47,965 bases of DNA from JBEBGV01 sp040081265 (GCA_040081265.1 JBEBGV010000038.1:1-47965); one strand, 5' to 3'. Positions 1 to 9,045 are shown, counted from the first letter of the stretch. Notes: generated by a model from the letters alone, not told the origin. Made by a program: numbers and translations.

Positions 1-184
1 GCGTTGGCGCCGCGGCCACAAAGGCCATCATCGTCGGCACTTCGGGGAGCATGTCCCGCATGAGGAGCAGCGGCACCGTCACGATGGCGCCGAGCGCAAG
101 GAGATGGAGCGCAGACGAGACCAGAACGGGACCCGTTCCGCCTCCGGGGATGTGCGCCGCCTTGCCGGTGATCAGGTCAAACAT
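1..184 (-). CDS. TonB-family protein, N-terminal part (runs off the window)
   Basis: The reverse strand opens with ATG at 184 and reads without a stop to the window edge, giving about 61 residues that begin MFDLITGK, followed by a Pro/Gly-rich stretch and one hydrophobic segment (roughly residues 22-41, SSALHLLALGAIVTVPLLL). A textbook Shine-Dalgarno, AAGGAGGT on the reverse strand (complement at about 190-197), lies about six bases upstream, so the start is well supported. A short cytoplasmic N-terminus plus a single membrane anchor is the layout of energy-transducer TonB proteins, which couple the inner-membrane proton gradient to outer-membrane transport; an MFD-type N-terminus is common in acidobacterial members. 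The periplasmic linker and C-terminal domain lie outside the window, so the family call rests on the N-terminus only. Confidence 0.6.
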   Translation of the reverse strand, partial: MFDLITGKAAHIPGGGTGPVLVSSALHLLALGAIVTVPLLLMRDMLPEVPTMMAFVAAAPT

Positions 185-329
185 GCGAGACCTCCTTGTT
201 GAGGTCTCGTTGTGCAATCCTCTCGCCAGCCCCGATGTGCTGCCGGGGCACTTGGCGGACGCCACCCTGCCGACGCCAGGAGGGGGTGTCCTGATTTCCT
301 CGCGGTGCCGAGGATATTTCCCCAGACAC

Positions 330-383
330 GGCGGGTCGTTCCGACCCGCCCTACGTGCGTAGGCCGGGTCCGGAGGACCCGGC
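330..383. repeat. GGGTCC-type palindromic repeat, pair of hairpins
   Basis: Two adjacent inverted repeats, GGCGGGTCGTTCCGACCCGCC and GCCGGGTCCGGAGGACCCGGC, are joined by CTACGTGCGTAG. The same building blocks recur at about 3148, 7424 and 14387. The unit sits between the stop of the VWFA gene and the TonB gene and could act as a transcription-stop or REP-like element; there is no T-tract. Confidence 0.75.
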
Positions 384-384
384 G

Positions 385-3120
385 TCAGCGCAGGGCTTCG
401 ACGTAGCGGTCGACCAGGGCCCGCTGCGGACCCGAGTAGGCGCGCACCCAGCTGGAGAGGCGGGAGCGCTCGCCGGCGCTCAGCCCCACTTTGGCCCGGG
501 TTGCGGCTTCGTATTGAGCCTGGATGGCTGCCAGCAGCACCTCCTGCTCGTCCGGATGGCGAGTCAGGTACGCCTCGAACACTGGCAGCGCCTCGGCATG
601 CTTCCCGGTCATTGTCAGCGCTGTCCCGAGACGTTTGCCGATCCCATCGTCTGCGGGAGTCTTCTGCCAGGCGGGCAGCAGGACGTCCACTACCGACTGC
701 GGCTGACCATCGCGGAATCGCGAGTCCGCGAACATCTGATAGACGAGCGATGGGCGCGCGTCGGAGCCGATCGCCATCTGCCATACGGCGGCGGCGTCCC
801 GGTCGCGTCCGAGCGCCGCGTATGCGCCTCCCAGGAAGAAGGCGCCTGGAAAGAACTCCCGTCGAGGACCGGCAGAGACGTTCAGTTGCGTGCCTGCCTG
901 CTCGAACTGGCCTTTGATGTAGAAGTCCAGCCCCCGCAGGAAGGCTGCGACGTCCTGATCACCTTCTGAGAGTGCCTCGAGCGCCCCCGCCGTGTATCGT
1001 CCGGCACGCGCCTCTGTCAGAGCGGACTTCAAGGCAGGCGACCGACGTTCGAGCGTTGAGAGGAAGTCCGAGATCAGCGCGGGCGCGAGCGTCAGCGTCC
1101 GATCGAACGGGGGAATCGCAATCGGGGGGGCGATGGGCAGCGCCGCGGGTGGCGACGAGGACGCGTTGAGGACGAAGGGCCGCGTGAGCAGTCCCGCCGG
1201 CGTCCGATCTCTCGTGATGCGGGCCCTGACGACGTAGCGGCCCGGCGGCAGTGCCCGTGCACCGATCACCGCCTGGGCCGCACGGGCGGTCGTCCGGCCT
1301 GCAGTGACGATGTCGGCGGGCGTGGTCACCAGGGCGGGTGAGTCTGCCGTCTGCGCGATCTCGAATGTCACGGTGGCGGTGCCAAACGCCTCCGGGTTCG
1401 ACGCGTAGAGTTCCACGACGGCGGCGATGTCACCCTCGAGTTGCGGTTCAACAGTGGCGAGCACGACCTGTCCGGCCTGCGGAAGGGCGCCGACCACAAG
1501 ATCGGCCACGGCGAAGTCTTCTCCGGCCATCTTCCAGGCGTTGACCTCGCGAACGAGTGCGCCTCGTCTGCCGGTCGGGTCAATCACGCCGAGCCGCAGC
1601 GAGTAGACGCCCGGGTCGACCAGCGCCTGGGCGCGGAACTCGAGCGCACCCGAGCCTCCTGCGCGGGATGGCGTGAGCTGCGTCTTCTCGCCACCACTGG
1701 CCGCGACGCGGCCGTCCGAGTCAATCAGCGTCCAGCCGATCGTGTACTCCGTTGGACGGCTGCCGGCCTGATCAACATCTGCCGCCAGCAGCAGTCGAAC
1801 CTTGCTGCTGGTCTCGTCCTGGATGGCGAAGGTCGTTGCGCGCAGAGGCACCTCGGCGACGCCGAACGGCGCGCGCAGGAGCTCCGTCAGGCGCTCGGTG
1901 GGGGGCATCGAGCGGGGCCTGGCGAGGATGAAGGCCCGGCGTGAGCGAAGTGTAACGCCCTGGCGCCGGACCTCGACGTCGATGCGGTGGGCGCGGTCGT
2001 TGCGGTCGCCCGGGTCTTCTTCGACGCCGATGAGATAGTAGGCCGACAGCTCCGAGGCGAGGCGCTCGAAGATCGTGGCGCCGGTTCCGAACACGTTGAA
2101 GAGCGTGCCTCGTGACGCGGCGGCCAGGTCGCGGAGACCATTGGTCTGGAGGTCGCGGTCTTCCGTCATCGTCGGCGGCATGACCGGGCCACGCGCGATG
2201 TCGCTGCCACGCGCGACATCCATCATCAGCACGTTGACCGACGCCTGTGCGCGCGAGGCGGCCCTCACGATGCCGTCGACGTCGCTCACGTCGTTGACGA
2301 TGAGTCCCTCGGACATCATGATGAGGGCCTTCGGCGCATCCACTGTCGCCAGACCTTCGAGCAGGTTCTCGAGCCCGGTCACCGACCGCACGCGGTCTTC
2401 CCGCACACGATTGACCATCTGCGCCATCTCGGACATCAGCTGGCGGACGCACTCGTCGAGCGCCTGGCCGCTCATGCGCCGGCACTCGCGGCCGATGACC
2501 TTGTTCAGCATCACCTCGTCGCTCTTGAGAATCGACTGGATCGCTTCGAAGAGGCCGATGTTGAACTTCGACTCGAAGCGCTGCGCCGCGCCCACCGTGG
2601 TTTCCATCGCCTTGCGGATGCGTGCGCGATCGGTGGTGAAGTCGATCGAGACACCGGGTTCCGGGTAGGCGAAGAACGCGACGCGGTCGAGCGGGCTGAG
2701 CGTATCGAGAAACCGTGACGCCGCCTGCAGCAACTGCCGGACGCTGCCGGGCTGAATGTTCAGCTGGTCGACGGCCAGGACGATCAGCCGCGAGTTGGGT
2801 GCCGACTGGTTGGTGGTGAAGAAGGATTCGAAAGGCTCGGCTGCCTGCTGCTGTCTGACGGCTGCGGCGTCGAAGGTGACTGTTTCGACTGACACGACGC
2901 GTCGGGGCTGGCCGTCGATCTTGACGATGAAGTCGGGCGCTCGCAGGTCGAGCACCGGCCGTCCGGAGGAATCGACGGCGGCCACGTCAACGGTGATGAC
3001 GTCCACGCCGGTCCTGAACGTGGGCGCCTGGTCAGCCTGGCGTGAGGCGGGTGCCGGCGCCTGGCCGTGCAGGGTAACTGTTGCCGCGACGATGATGAGA
3101 GCGAGCGAGGTCCGCATCAC
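385..3120 (-). CDS. VWFA-related Acidobacterial domain secreted protein with C-terminal TPR-like region
   Basis: A 911-residue protein starting MMRTSLALIIV with a cleavable signal peptide (about residues 1-20, ending before APAPAS). Residues about 33-70 hold the FRTGVDVITVDV and DLRAPDF motifs that open acidobacterial VWFA-related proteins; a von Willebrand A-like fold follows to about residue 390, ending with AYYLIGVEEDPG. The canonical DxSxS metal site is not clear. Residues about 760-890 look like tetratricopeptide repeats (for example FFLGGAYAALGRD and LGTALTMTGKHAEAL). The start is preceded by a run of G on the coding strand that could serve as a ribosome site. The protein is probably periplasmic or surface-exposed and binds a protein partner, but no substrate can be inferred. 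It is a paralogue of the protein at 23002-25110, sharing the N-terminal half only. Confidence 0.85.
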   Translation of the reverse strand: MMRTSLALIIVAATVTLHGQAPAPASRQADQAPTFRTGVDVITVDVAAVDSSGRPVLDLRAPDFIVKIDGQPRRVVSVETVTFDAAAVRQQQAAEPFESFFTTNQSAPNSRLIVLAVDQLNIQPGSVRQLLQAASRFLDTLSPLDRVAFFAYPEPGVSIDFTTDRARIRKAMETTVGAAQRFESKFNIGLFEAIQSILKSDEVMLNKVIGRECRRMSGQALDECVRQLMSEMAQMVNRVREDRVRSVTGLENLLEGLATVDAPKALIMMSEGLIVNDVSDVDGIVRAASRAQASVNVLMMDVARGSDIARGPVMPPTMTEDRDLQTNGLRDLAAASRGTLFNVFGTGATIFERLASELSAYYLIGVEEDPGDRNDRAHRIDVEVRRQGVTLRSRRAFILARPRSMPPTERLTELLRAPFGVAEVPLRATTFAIQDETSSKVRLLLAADVDQAGSRPTEYTIGWTLIDSDGRVAASGGEKTQLTPSRAGGSGALEFRAQALVDPGVYSLRLGVIDPTGRRGALVREVNAWKMAGEDFAVADLVVGALPQAGQVVLATVEPQLEGDIAAVVELYASNPEAFGTATVTFEIAQTADSPALVTTPADIVTAGRTTARAAQAVIGARALPPGRYVVRARITRDRTPAGLLTRPFVLNASSSPPAALPIAPPIAIPPFDRTLTLAPALISDFLSTLERRSPALKSALTEARAGRYTAGALEALSEGDQDVAAFLRGLDFYIKGQFEQAGTQLNVSAGPRREFFPGAFFLGGAYAALGRDRDAAAVWQMAIGSDARPSLVYQMFADSRFRDGQPQSVVDVLLPAWQKTPADDGIGKRLGTALTMTGKHAEALPVFEAYLTRHPDEQEVLLAAIQAQYEAATRAKVGLSAGERSRLSSWVRAYSGPQRALVDRYVEALR

Positions 3121-3147
3121 GTTCCCCCCCCAGGGTTGTGCGTTTCA

Positions 3148-3217
3148 CGCCGGGTCCTGGACCCGGCCTACGTACGTCCTTGACCCTATGTAAGGCGGGT
3201 CCGAAGGACCCGCCGTC
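3148..3217. repeat. GGGTCC-type palindromic repeat, two hairpins
   Basis: CGCCGGGTCCTGGACCCGGC and GGCGGGTCCGAAGGACCCGCC are separated by a TACGTACGT-containing linker. The element fills the gap between the stop of the universal stress gene and the start of the VWFA gene, both on the reverse strand. It belongs to the same family as the elements at 330, 7424 and 14387. Confidence 0.75.
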
Positions 3218-3221
3218 ACTG

Positions 3222-4097
3222 CTACGCGACGTGCATCAGTACCGGCACCCGCGATACCGTCAGGACGCGAAACGCCACCGTCCCCGGCGTGCCGCCGCGA
3301 TCCGGGGATCGCTTGCCGAGCACGATGATCGGCTGACGCTCGCCCCAGGGGGCGGCAATCTCAGCGAGCCGGTCGGCAATGGATCCGGTTTCGACACGGG
3401 AGGTCACCGGTGCCTCCGCCTGCAGGGTCCCGACGATCCGCGCGACCTCTCGACGTGCCAGGTCTGTCCGTTCCGCGAGCGCGGACTCGGCATGTGCGCG
3501 CCAGCGCGCCAGCACCGGGATGTCCTGGACGACGTGGACCACTTCGACAGACGTCGAGAAGAGCTGCGCCAGCCGGCACGCGGCTCCGGCCGCGGCCGTC
3601 GACGAGGATGAGAAGTCGAGCCCGACGACGAACGGCCCCAGCCTGGGGGCACCCGAGCGTTCGCCCGGGAGGCGCCATTCCGCCGGGACGACCAGGACCG
3701 AGCGGTCGGTCCGGTGCAGCAGTCCCTCGGTGACCGAACCAAACACCGCTCGCGCCACGCCAGACATGCCGTGACTGGCGACGACGATGAGATCCGCGCC
3801 CTCGCGGCAGGCGACGTCAAGGATCACCTCGACCGGGCGGCCGGTGACGACGTACTGCTGGTGGGGGACTTCCCGCATGTCCGGGATTCGATCGACCAGC
3901 CGACCCAGTTCCTCTCGGGACTCGGCGGACAGATGGATGCCGCTTTCCTGCGCTGCGGCCGAGAGCAGGGGATCTTCGACATGCAGGACCCGCAGTGAGG
4001 CGCTGCTCTGCCTGGCCAGACGGGCGGCGCAGGCGAGGGCGGTGGAGGAGGCATCCGAGAAGTCGACGGCCACCAGAATCGTGGTTGGAGGAATCAT
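3222..4097 (-). CDS. Universal stress protein with two UspA domains
   Basis: A 291-residue tandem UspA protein. Domain 1 (about 1-145) begins TTILVAVDFSDASSTAL and ends with the nucleotide-binding pattern G-x2-G-x9-G-(S/T) in HGMSGVARAVFGSVTEGLLH. Domain 2 (about 155-291) begins PFVVGLDFSSSS and ends with a weaker version, GKRSPDRGGTPGTVAFRV, missing the clean glycine loop, so only domain 1 looks competent for ATP. Length fits the two-domain class. It is probably cytoplasmic and stress-related; the target is unknown. It diverges from the response regulator at 4294 across a 196-bp gap. The ribosome site before the ATG is weak. Confidence 0.9.
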   Translation of the reverse strand: MIPPTTILVAVDFSDASSTALACAARLARQSSASLRVLHVEDPLLSAAAQESGIHLSAESREELGRLVDRIPDMREVPHQQYVVTGRPVEVILDVACREGADLIVVASHGMSGVARAVFGSVTEGLLHRTDRSVLVVPAEWRLPGERSGAPRLGPFVVGLDFSSSSTAAAGAACRLAQLFSTSVEVVHVVQDIPVLARWRAHAESALAERTDLARREVARIVGTLQAEAPVTSRVETGSIADRLAEIAAPWGERQPIIVLGKRSPDRGGTPGTVAFRVLTVSRVPVLMHVA

Positions 4098-4293
4098 GGC
4101 GCTGAAAGGGGTGAAAGTGGCTGAGTGTAGCGCACTCGCCGCCGGTTACCGCAAGGGTGCGCCATCCGGCCCGAATGTTGCTCCACTCGGGCTGAAACCG
4201 TCGCGCAGGCTCAAATGGGCGGAAATATTTCCCGCAAGCGCGAGATAGTCCGCGCGACGACCGATTCCATCAGCTCTCGCTGGGAAGGATGTT

Positions 4294-4935
4294 ATGGCTG
4301 GCCCCACAGTACTGATCGTTGACGATGAAGACCTCGTTCGCTGGTCGCTCAAGGAGCGTGTCACGCGCGATGGATGCACAGCCCTCGAGGCTGCCACCGC
4401 CGAAGCCGCGCTCAAGCAGATGAGCCCCGAGGTGGATCTGGTCCTCCTCGATATCCGGCTGCCGGATGGCGACGGACTGAACGTCCTGAAGCGGATGCGC
4501 GCCATCGCGCCCGAGACGCCCGTGATCCTGATGACCGCCTATTCAGCGGTACAGAGTTCGGCGGCGGCGACCCGGCTTGGCGCCTACGACTACGTGAGCA
4601 AGCCCTTCAACCTCGACGAGGTGACCGTCGAGATCGCGAAGGCGCTTGAAATCAGTCGCCTTCGTCGCGAGGTGCGAGCCTTGCGAGACGGTCGAGCCCC
4701 GACGGTCACGGCGGCGGGCTTTGCGCTCCCGGCTGAGGGCGTCAATCTCGAGGCGGTGGAGCGATACTTCCTGGTCCAGGCCCTTGAACGATGCGGAGGC
4801 AATCAGACCCACGCGGGCGAGCTGCTCGGCATCAATCGGGATCAGGTGCGGTATCGCATCGAGAAGTTCGGGCTGGAAAGGCCGGGACTCGCGCGGAACA
4901 GACCACCGCGCGTGCCGGCCCTCGCACCGGCGTGA
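4294..4935 (+). CDS. Response regulator, REC plus Fis-type helix-turn-helix, no AAA+ domain
   Basis: A 213-residue protein. Residues about 5-118 are a receiver domain: acidic pair in VLIVDDED, phospho-acceptor Asp in LVLLDIRLPDGDG, Thr in ILMTAYS and Lys in YVSKPF. Residues about 150-195 form a Fis-like helix-turn-helix (VERYFLVQALERCGGNQTHA, then LLGINRDQVRYRIEKFG). The sigma-54-interacting AAA+ domain normally between these in NtrC-type proteins is absent, giving the architecture of PrrA/RegA/ActR-type regulators, although the HTH sequence is closer to NtrC. GGAAGGA at 4283-4289 is a good ribosome site for this ATG. No histidine kinase is next to it, so the partner is unknown. Confidence 0.88.
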   Translation: MAGPTVLIVDDEDLVRWSLKERVTRDGCTALEAATAEAALKQMSPEVDLVLLDIRLPDGDGLNVLKRMRAIAPETPVILMTAYSAVQSSAAATRLGAYDYVSKPFNLDEVTVEIAKALEISRLRREVRALRDGRAPTVTAAGFALPAEGVNLEAVERYFLVQALERCGGNQTHAGELLGINRDQVRYRIEKFGLERPGLARNRPPRVPALAPA

Positions 4936-4983
4936 GGCACGCGTCCGGGCGGCACAGGACTCCTGTGCTAGGCTGGACTGTTC

Positions 4984-5595
4984 GTGCCCAACATCGACTT
5001 CGTACAGGTCTTCGTCGTGTTCCTTGTCCTCGTGGGATCGCTCACGATTCACGAGGCTGCGCACGCCTGGTCGGCTGATCGGCTGGGCGACGCCACGGCG
5101 CGCCTGCTCGGCCGTGTGTCGTTGAACCCGGCCGTACACGTCGATCCCATCGGGACCATCCTCTTTCCGCTCATTGCGCTGGTGACCAACCTGCCGGTGC
5201 TCGGCTGGGCGAAGCCGGTGCCGGTGAACACAGGCCAGCTTGGCGCCACCTGGAAACAGAAGTTCATGCTGATCGCAGCGGCCGGACCGGCAAGCAACCT
5301 CGTGATTGCCGTGGTGGCGGCGCTGCTGTCGAAGGTGCTCGGGGATTCCCCGGTCGGGCCAGCGCTGGCGATGACGGTGTACCTGAACGTGTTGCTCGCC
5401 GTGTTCAACATGATTCCGGTCCCGCCCCTCGACGGCGGCAACGTGCTGTCCGGGTTGTTGCGGGGACCAGCGGCACGTGCGTTCGATTCGCTCCGGCCCT
5501 ATGGGTTCATCATTCTGTACGGGTTGATGTTCAGCGGCGGGCTGAGCACGCTGGTGGCTCCGCCGGTTGACCTGATCATGTCCTGGTTGCTCTGA
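4984..5595 (+). CDS. M50-family site-2 protease-like membrane metalloprotease
   Basis: A 203-residue polytopic protein with the zinc motif HEAAH in TIHEAAHAWSADRLGDATA (residues about 20-40) and the second motif of this family, NMIPVPPLDGGN (about 140-152), where the Asp is the third zinc ligand. It is short and lacks PDZ domains, as in the YwhC/Rip-like compact branch. The start is GTG with only a weak AGGCTGG upstream. It ends 4 bp before trpS and both are probably on one transcript; this M50-trpS-scpA order is common in several phyla. It would act within the inner membrane; the substrate is unknown. Confidence 0.88.
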   Translation: MPNIDFVQVFVVFLVLVGSLTIHEAAHAWSADRLGDATARLLGRVSLNPAVHVDPIGTILFPLIALVTNLPVLGWAKPVPVNTGQLGATWKQKFMLIAAAGPASNLVIAVVAALLSKVLGDSPVGPALAMTVYLNVLLAVFNMIPVPPLDGGNVLSGLLRGPAARAFDSLRPYGFIILYGLMFSGGLSTLVAPPVDLIMSWLL

Positions 5596-5599
5596 CGTC

Positions 5600-6598
5600 G
5601 TGAATTCGAATCGCCCGCGCGTTGTTTCAGGCATGCGTCCCACGGGACGGCTGCACCTCGGCCACCTGGTGGGGGCGCTCAAGAACTGGACGACCCTTCA
5701 GGACACCTACGACTGCTTCTACTTCGTGGCCGACTGGCATGCGCTGACGAGCGAGTACGCCAACACCGGTCCGATCAGCGGATACGCCCTCGAGAACGTC
5801 GCCGACTGGCTGGCCGCGGGGATAGACCCGGCCCGAAGCACGGTCTTCGTCCAGTCGCTCGTGCCCGAACACGCCGAGTTGTATCTGCTGCTCTCGATGG
5901 TGATCCCCATCCCGTGGCTCGAGCGCGTGCCGACCTACAAGGAACAGCAGGAGCAGCTGTCGGAAAAGGACCTGTCCACACTCGGCTTCCTCGGCTATCC
6001 ACTGCTGCAGACGGCCGACGTGGCGATGTACGACGGTCGGTTCGTGCCGGTTGGCGACGATCAGGTGCCGCACCTCGAGTTGTCGCGCGAGGTCGTGCGC
6101 CGGTTCGCCCAGTTCTATGGCGACGTGCTGGTCGAGCCGCAGCCGCTGCTCACCACGGTGTCACGCCTCCCCGGGCTCGACAACCGCAAGATGAGCAAGA
6201 GCTACGGCAACACGATCGATCTGGCAGACGATGCCGAGACGGTGACCAAGAAGGTGCGGCAGATGTACACCGATCCCAATCGTGTGCGAGCGGACATCCC
6301 CGGCACCGTCGAAGGCAACCCCGTGTTCATGTACCATGACGCGTTCAACCCCGACGTGGCAGAGGTCGACGACCTGAAGGCACGCTACCGTGCCGGCAAA
6401 GTCGGCGATGTCGAGGTGAAGACCAAGCTGGCCAGAGCCATGAACGCTGCTCTTGAACCCATGCGGCAACGCCGTGCCGAGCTGATGGCTCATCCAAACA
6501 ATCTTCGCGATATCGTCGTCGACGGGTCGCGACGGGCACGGACGATCGCTCAGCGGACGATGGAGCGAGTGCGCGACGCGGTCAAGCTGCGCTACTGA
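5600..6598 (+). CDS. trpS: Tryptophan-tRNA ligase
   Basis: A 332-residue class I aminoacyl-tRNA synthetase that charges tRNA-Trp with tryptophan. The HIGH signature is HLGH in GMRPTGRLHLGHLVGAL (residues about 10-27), and the KMSKS loop is intact as KMSKSYGN (about 197-204). VGDDQVPHLELSREVVRRF is typical of the TrpRS active-site region. The GTG start is 4 bp after the stop of the M50 gene; the next in-frame ATG would remove part of the conserved N-terminus, so GTG is preferred. Length is normal for bacterial TrpS. Confidence 0.97.
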   Translation: MNSNRPRVVSGMRPTGRLHLGHLVGALKNWTTLQDTYDCFYFVADWHALTSEYANTGPISGYALENVADWLAAGIDPARSTVFVQSLVPEHAELYLLLSMVIPIPWLERVPTYKEQQEQLSEKDLSTLGFLGYPLLQTADVAMYDGRFVPVGDDQVPHLELSREVVRRFAQFYGDVLVEPQPLLTTVSRLPGLDNRKMSKSYGNTIDLADDAETVTKKVRQMYTDPNRVRADIPGTVEGNPVFMYHDAFNPDVAEVDDLKARYRAGKVGDVEVKTKLARAMNAALEPMRQRRAELMAHPNNLRDIVVDGSRRARTIAQRTMERVRDAVKLRY

Positions 6599-6611
6599 GC
6601 CTTAGCGGCGG

Positions 6612-7409
6612 ATGCCCTCGGTCATGGACGAATTCGAATCATCGCCCGACGCGTATCAGGTGAAGCTCGACAGCTTCGAGGGGCCCCTCGATCTGCTGAT
6701 CCACCTGATCAGGAAGCACGAGGTTGATGTTTACGACATCCCCATCTCGCTGATCACGGAGCAGTACCTCGGCTACATCACGATGATGCAGGAACTGAAC
6801 CTGGACGTGGCGGGGGAGTTCCTGGTGATGGCCTCAACCCTCATCCACATCAAGTCGCGGATGCTGCTGCCTCGGCCCGAGTCGGCGGCAGAAGCTGGTG
6901 GCCCGGAAGAAGATCCGAGAGAGGCGCTGGTGCGGCGGCTCCTCGAGCATCAGAAATACAAGGCGGCCGCGGAGCTCCTGCACGACCGCGAGACGCTGAG
7001 GGCGGCGCAGTTCATCCGCCCCGATGCCAGCGTGGCCGCGGCAGCCGGGGACGACTATGAACCCGAGCTCGAGGTCGACCTGTTCAGCCTGCTCGCCGCC
7101 TTCCGTGGCGTGCTCGAGCGGGCCAACCGCCGTCCACGGATGGTGTTGCCTCCGGAGCAGATCTCGATCGAGGATCGCATCCACCAGCTTCTCGGACGGC
7201 TGTCAGAGACAGACGCCTGCGGGTTCGAAGAGCTGTTTGCCGACGGTGACGGATCGCGTCCGTTCATGATCGTGACGTTTCTTGCGGTGCTGGAGATGAT
7301 TCGACTCAAGCTGATTCGTGTCTTCCAGGCCGGTGGGTTCGGCGCCATCCGGGTCTACAAGCGGCCGCGCCCGGCCGATGCCCCGCATCCGATTGGGGAT
7401 CCGGGATAG
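6612..7409 (+). CDS. scpA: Segregation and condensation protein A
   Basis: A 265-residue kleisin that bridges the SMC head domains with ScpB in chromosome condensation. The diagnostic N-terminus VKLDSFEGPLDLLIHLIRKH is present, followed by VDVYDIPISLITEQYL and the helical stretch EFLVMASTLIHIKSRMLLP. The C-terminal winged-helix segment is seen in VTFLAVLEMIRLKLIRVFQ. Start may be 6612 or the ATG at 6624, neither with a strong ribosome site. It lies 13 bp after trpS and upstream of scpB, the standard pairing. Confidence 0.95.
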   Translation: MPSVMDEFESSPDAYQVKLDSFEGPLDLLIHLIRKHEVDVYDIPISLITEQYLGYITMMQELNLDVAGEFLVMASTLIHIKSRMLLPRPESAAEAGGPEEDPREALVRRLLEHQKYKAAAELLHDRETLRAAQFIRPDASVAAAAGDDYEPELEVDLFSLLAAFRGVLERANRRPRMVLPPEQISIEDRIHQLLGRLSETDACGFEELFADGDGSRPFMIVTFLAVLEMIRLKLIRVFQAGGFGAIRVYKRPRPADAPHPIGDPG

Positions 7410-7423
7410 TAGGCAGTGGGCAG

Positions 7424-7471
7424 TACGTAGGCCGGGTCCGAAGTACGTAGGCCGGGTCCGAAGGACCCGGC
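7424..7471. repeat. GGGTCC-type palindromic repeat with a partial duplicate
   Basis: TACGTAGGCCGGGTCCGAAG occurs twice in a row (7424 and 7444); only the second is completed by the inverted half GGACCCGGC. It is followed by GGCAGTCGGCAGTAGGCGGT, a short low-complexity stretch that reaches the scpB start. The tandem partial copy suggests slippage or repeat-mediated growth. It lies inside the presumed scpA-scpB transcript. Confidence 0.7.
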
Positions 7472-7507
7472 GAGCGGTCGGCAGTCGGCAGTAGGCGGTA
7501 GGCAGCT

Positions 7508-8206
7508 ATGTCAGACGATTTTTCATCCAACGACGCGTCAATCCTGGAGCCAGAGACTCCGGAACTGGATCCCTCAGAGGAAGGCGCAGTGCCTGCTGCG
7601 GCGCGGTCGTCGGCCGAACTGGCGGCGATTGTCGAGGCGCTGATCTTTGCATCGCCTGAGCCGCTGACCCCGAAGACGCTCTTCAAGGTGCTGTCCGACG
7701 AACCGAAGGAGGACATTGCCCGCGCGATTGAGGCGCTGCGCGCCGACTACGAGAATCGGCCGGGGCTGCAGTTTGTCGACGTCGCCGGCGGGTATCAGAT
7801 CGTCACACGGCCGGAACTCCACGAGTGGGTGCGGCGCCTGTTCCACGAGCGGTCGACGCAGAAGCTGACCGTGCAGGCGCTCGAGACACTGGCCGTCATC
7901 TCCTACAAGCAGCCGATCACGGCCCTCGAGATCACCGAGATTCGCGGTGTGAACACCTCGGGCGTCCTGACGACGCTGCTCGAACGGCATCTGATCAAGA
8001 TCGTCGGCCGCAAGAACGTCGTGGGCCGGCCTTTCCTCTACGCCACCACGCGAGAGTTCCTGATCCGGTTCGGACTCAACGACCTGTCGGACCTGCCGCG
8101 GGTCGAGGACATGGCCCAGGCACTCGGGTTCGATCCGCCGGCCGGCCTGACCGAGCAGCTGCCGCAGGAAGAAATGCTGCCGCTGCAGGAACCGTCGACA
8201 GACTGA
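7508..8206 (+). CDS. scpB: Segregation and condensation protein B
   Basis: A 232-residue winged-helix protein, partner of ScpA in the SMC condensin complex. Core motifs are ELAAIVEALIFASPEPLT (residues about 37-54), VDVAGGYQIVTRPE, KLTVQALETLAVISYKQPIT, and GVLTTLLERHLIKIVGRK with VGRPFLYATT. The N-terminal 35 residues are acidic and poorly conserved. It is separated from scpA by about 98 bp carrying the palindromic repeat. Its stop overlaps the next start as TGATG, indicating translational coupling to the pseudouridine synthase. Confidence 0.95.
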   Translation: MSDDFSSNDASILEPETPELDPSEEGAVPAAARSSAELAAIVEALIFASPEPLTPKTLFKVLSDEPKEDIARAIEALRADYENRPGLQFVDVAGGYQIVTRPELHEWVRRLFHERSTQKLTVQALETLAVISYKQPITALEITEIRGVNTSGVLTTLLERHLIKIVGRKNVVGRPFLYATTREFLIRFGLNDLSDLPRVEDMAQALGFDPPAGLTEQLPQEEMLPLQEPSTD

Positions 8207-9045
8207 TGAAAGACGACGAATCCGCCGGCGCCGAGCGACTCCAGAAGATTCTGTCCAGAGCGGGTGTCGCGTCGCGACGGACCGCCGAGACGCTGATCAC
8301 GCAGGGGCGCGTCCACGTCAACGGCGTCGTGGTGACGGCGCTCGGCTCCAAGGCCGATCCCGGACGCGATGAGATCAAGGTGGACGGGCGGCGGCTGCCC
8401 GCGGCGCAGCGCAAACGCTACATCCTGCTCAACAAGCCGGTCGGATACGTCAGCACCCGTTCCGATCCCCAGCGTCGTCCGACGGTGCTCGACCTTGTGC
8501 CCGGCGTGTCCGAGTACGTCTACCCCGTGGGACGGCTGGACTATGACACCGAGGGGCTCCTCGTCCTGACCAACGATGGCGACCTCGCTGCGGCGCTGAC
8601 GCACCCGCGTCATGAAGTGCCGCGGACATACGAAGCCAGGGTCGCCGGCATGCCGGATGAGCAGGCACTGCACGCGCTGCGCAACGGTATTCCGCTCGAT
8701 GGCATGCGCACGCTGCCCGCGGAGGCCATTCTGCTGAACTCGGGGCGACGAGAGGCCGCAGGCGTTGTGCGTCTGACCATTCGTGAAGGGCGCAACCGTC
8801 AAGTGCGCCGGATGTGCGAGGCCGTTGGCCATCCGGTGCAGTCGCTGAAGCGGACGCAGTTTGGACCGCTGAGCGACCGACGGCTTCGCCCCGGCGCCTG
8901 GCGTGAGCTGACGCTGGATGAAGTGACCGCTCTTCGAAAGAGCACGAAAGCCGCGGGTGCCCGCTCCACCCCGTGGCGCACCCGCAGTCCACGACCCGCC
9001 GAACGCCGGCCCCACGCGCCTCGTCCGAAGTCGCGCACCCGCTGA
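8206..9045 (+). CDS. rluB: 23S rRNA pseudouridine synthase, RsuA/RluB family
   Basis: A 279-residue enzyme. An S4 RNA-binding domain covers about residues 10-65 (RLQKILSRAGVASRRTAETL). The catalytic domain carries the RsuA/RluB signature with the catalytic Asp in PVGRLDYDTEGLLVLTNDG. REGRNRQVRRMCEAVGHPV is the conserved C-terminal motif. The tail (about 245-279) is Arg/Pro-rich and basic. A longer open frame exists upstream but overlaps scpB; the ATG at 8206 overlaps the scpB stop by one base and gives the usual N-terminus. RluB modifies U2605 in Escherichia coli 23S rRNA; the exact site here is inferred from family and from the standard scpAB linkage. Confidence 0.92.
   Translation: MKDDESAGAERLQKILSRAGVASRRTAETLITQGRVHVNGVVVTALGSKADPGRDEIKVDGRRLPAAQRKRYILLNKPVGYVSTRSDPQRRPTVLDLVPGVSEYVYPVGRLDYDTEGLLVLTNDGDLAAALTHPRHEVPRTYEARVAGMPDEQALHALRNGIPLDGMRTLPAEAILLNSGRREAAGVVRLTIREGRNRQVRRMCEAVGHPVQSLKRTQFGPLSDRRLRPGAWRELTLDEVTALRKSTKAAGARSTPWRTRSPRPAERRPHAPRPKSRTR

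Noticed and set aside
4543..5682. 379-codon reverse open frame across the regulator and M50 genes
   Set aside because: Covers two supported genes on the other strand and has no domain.
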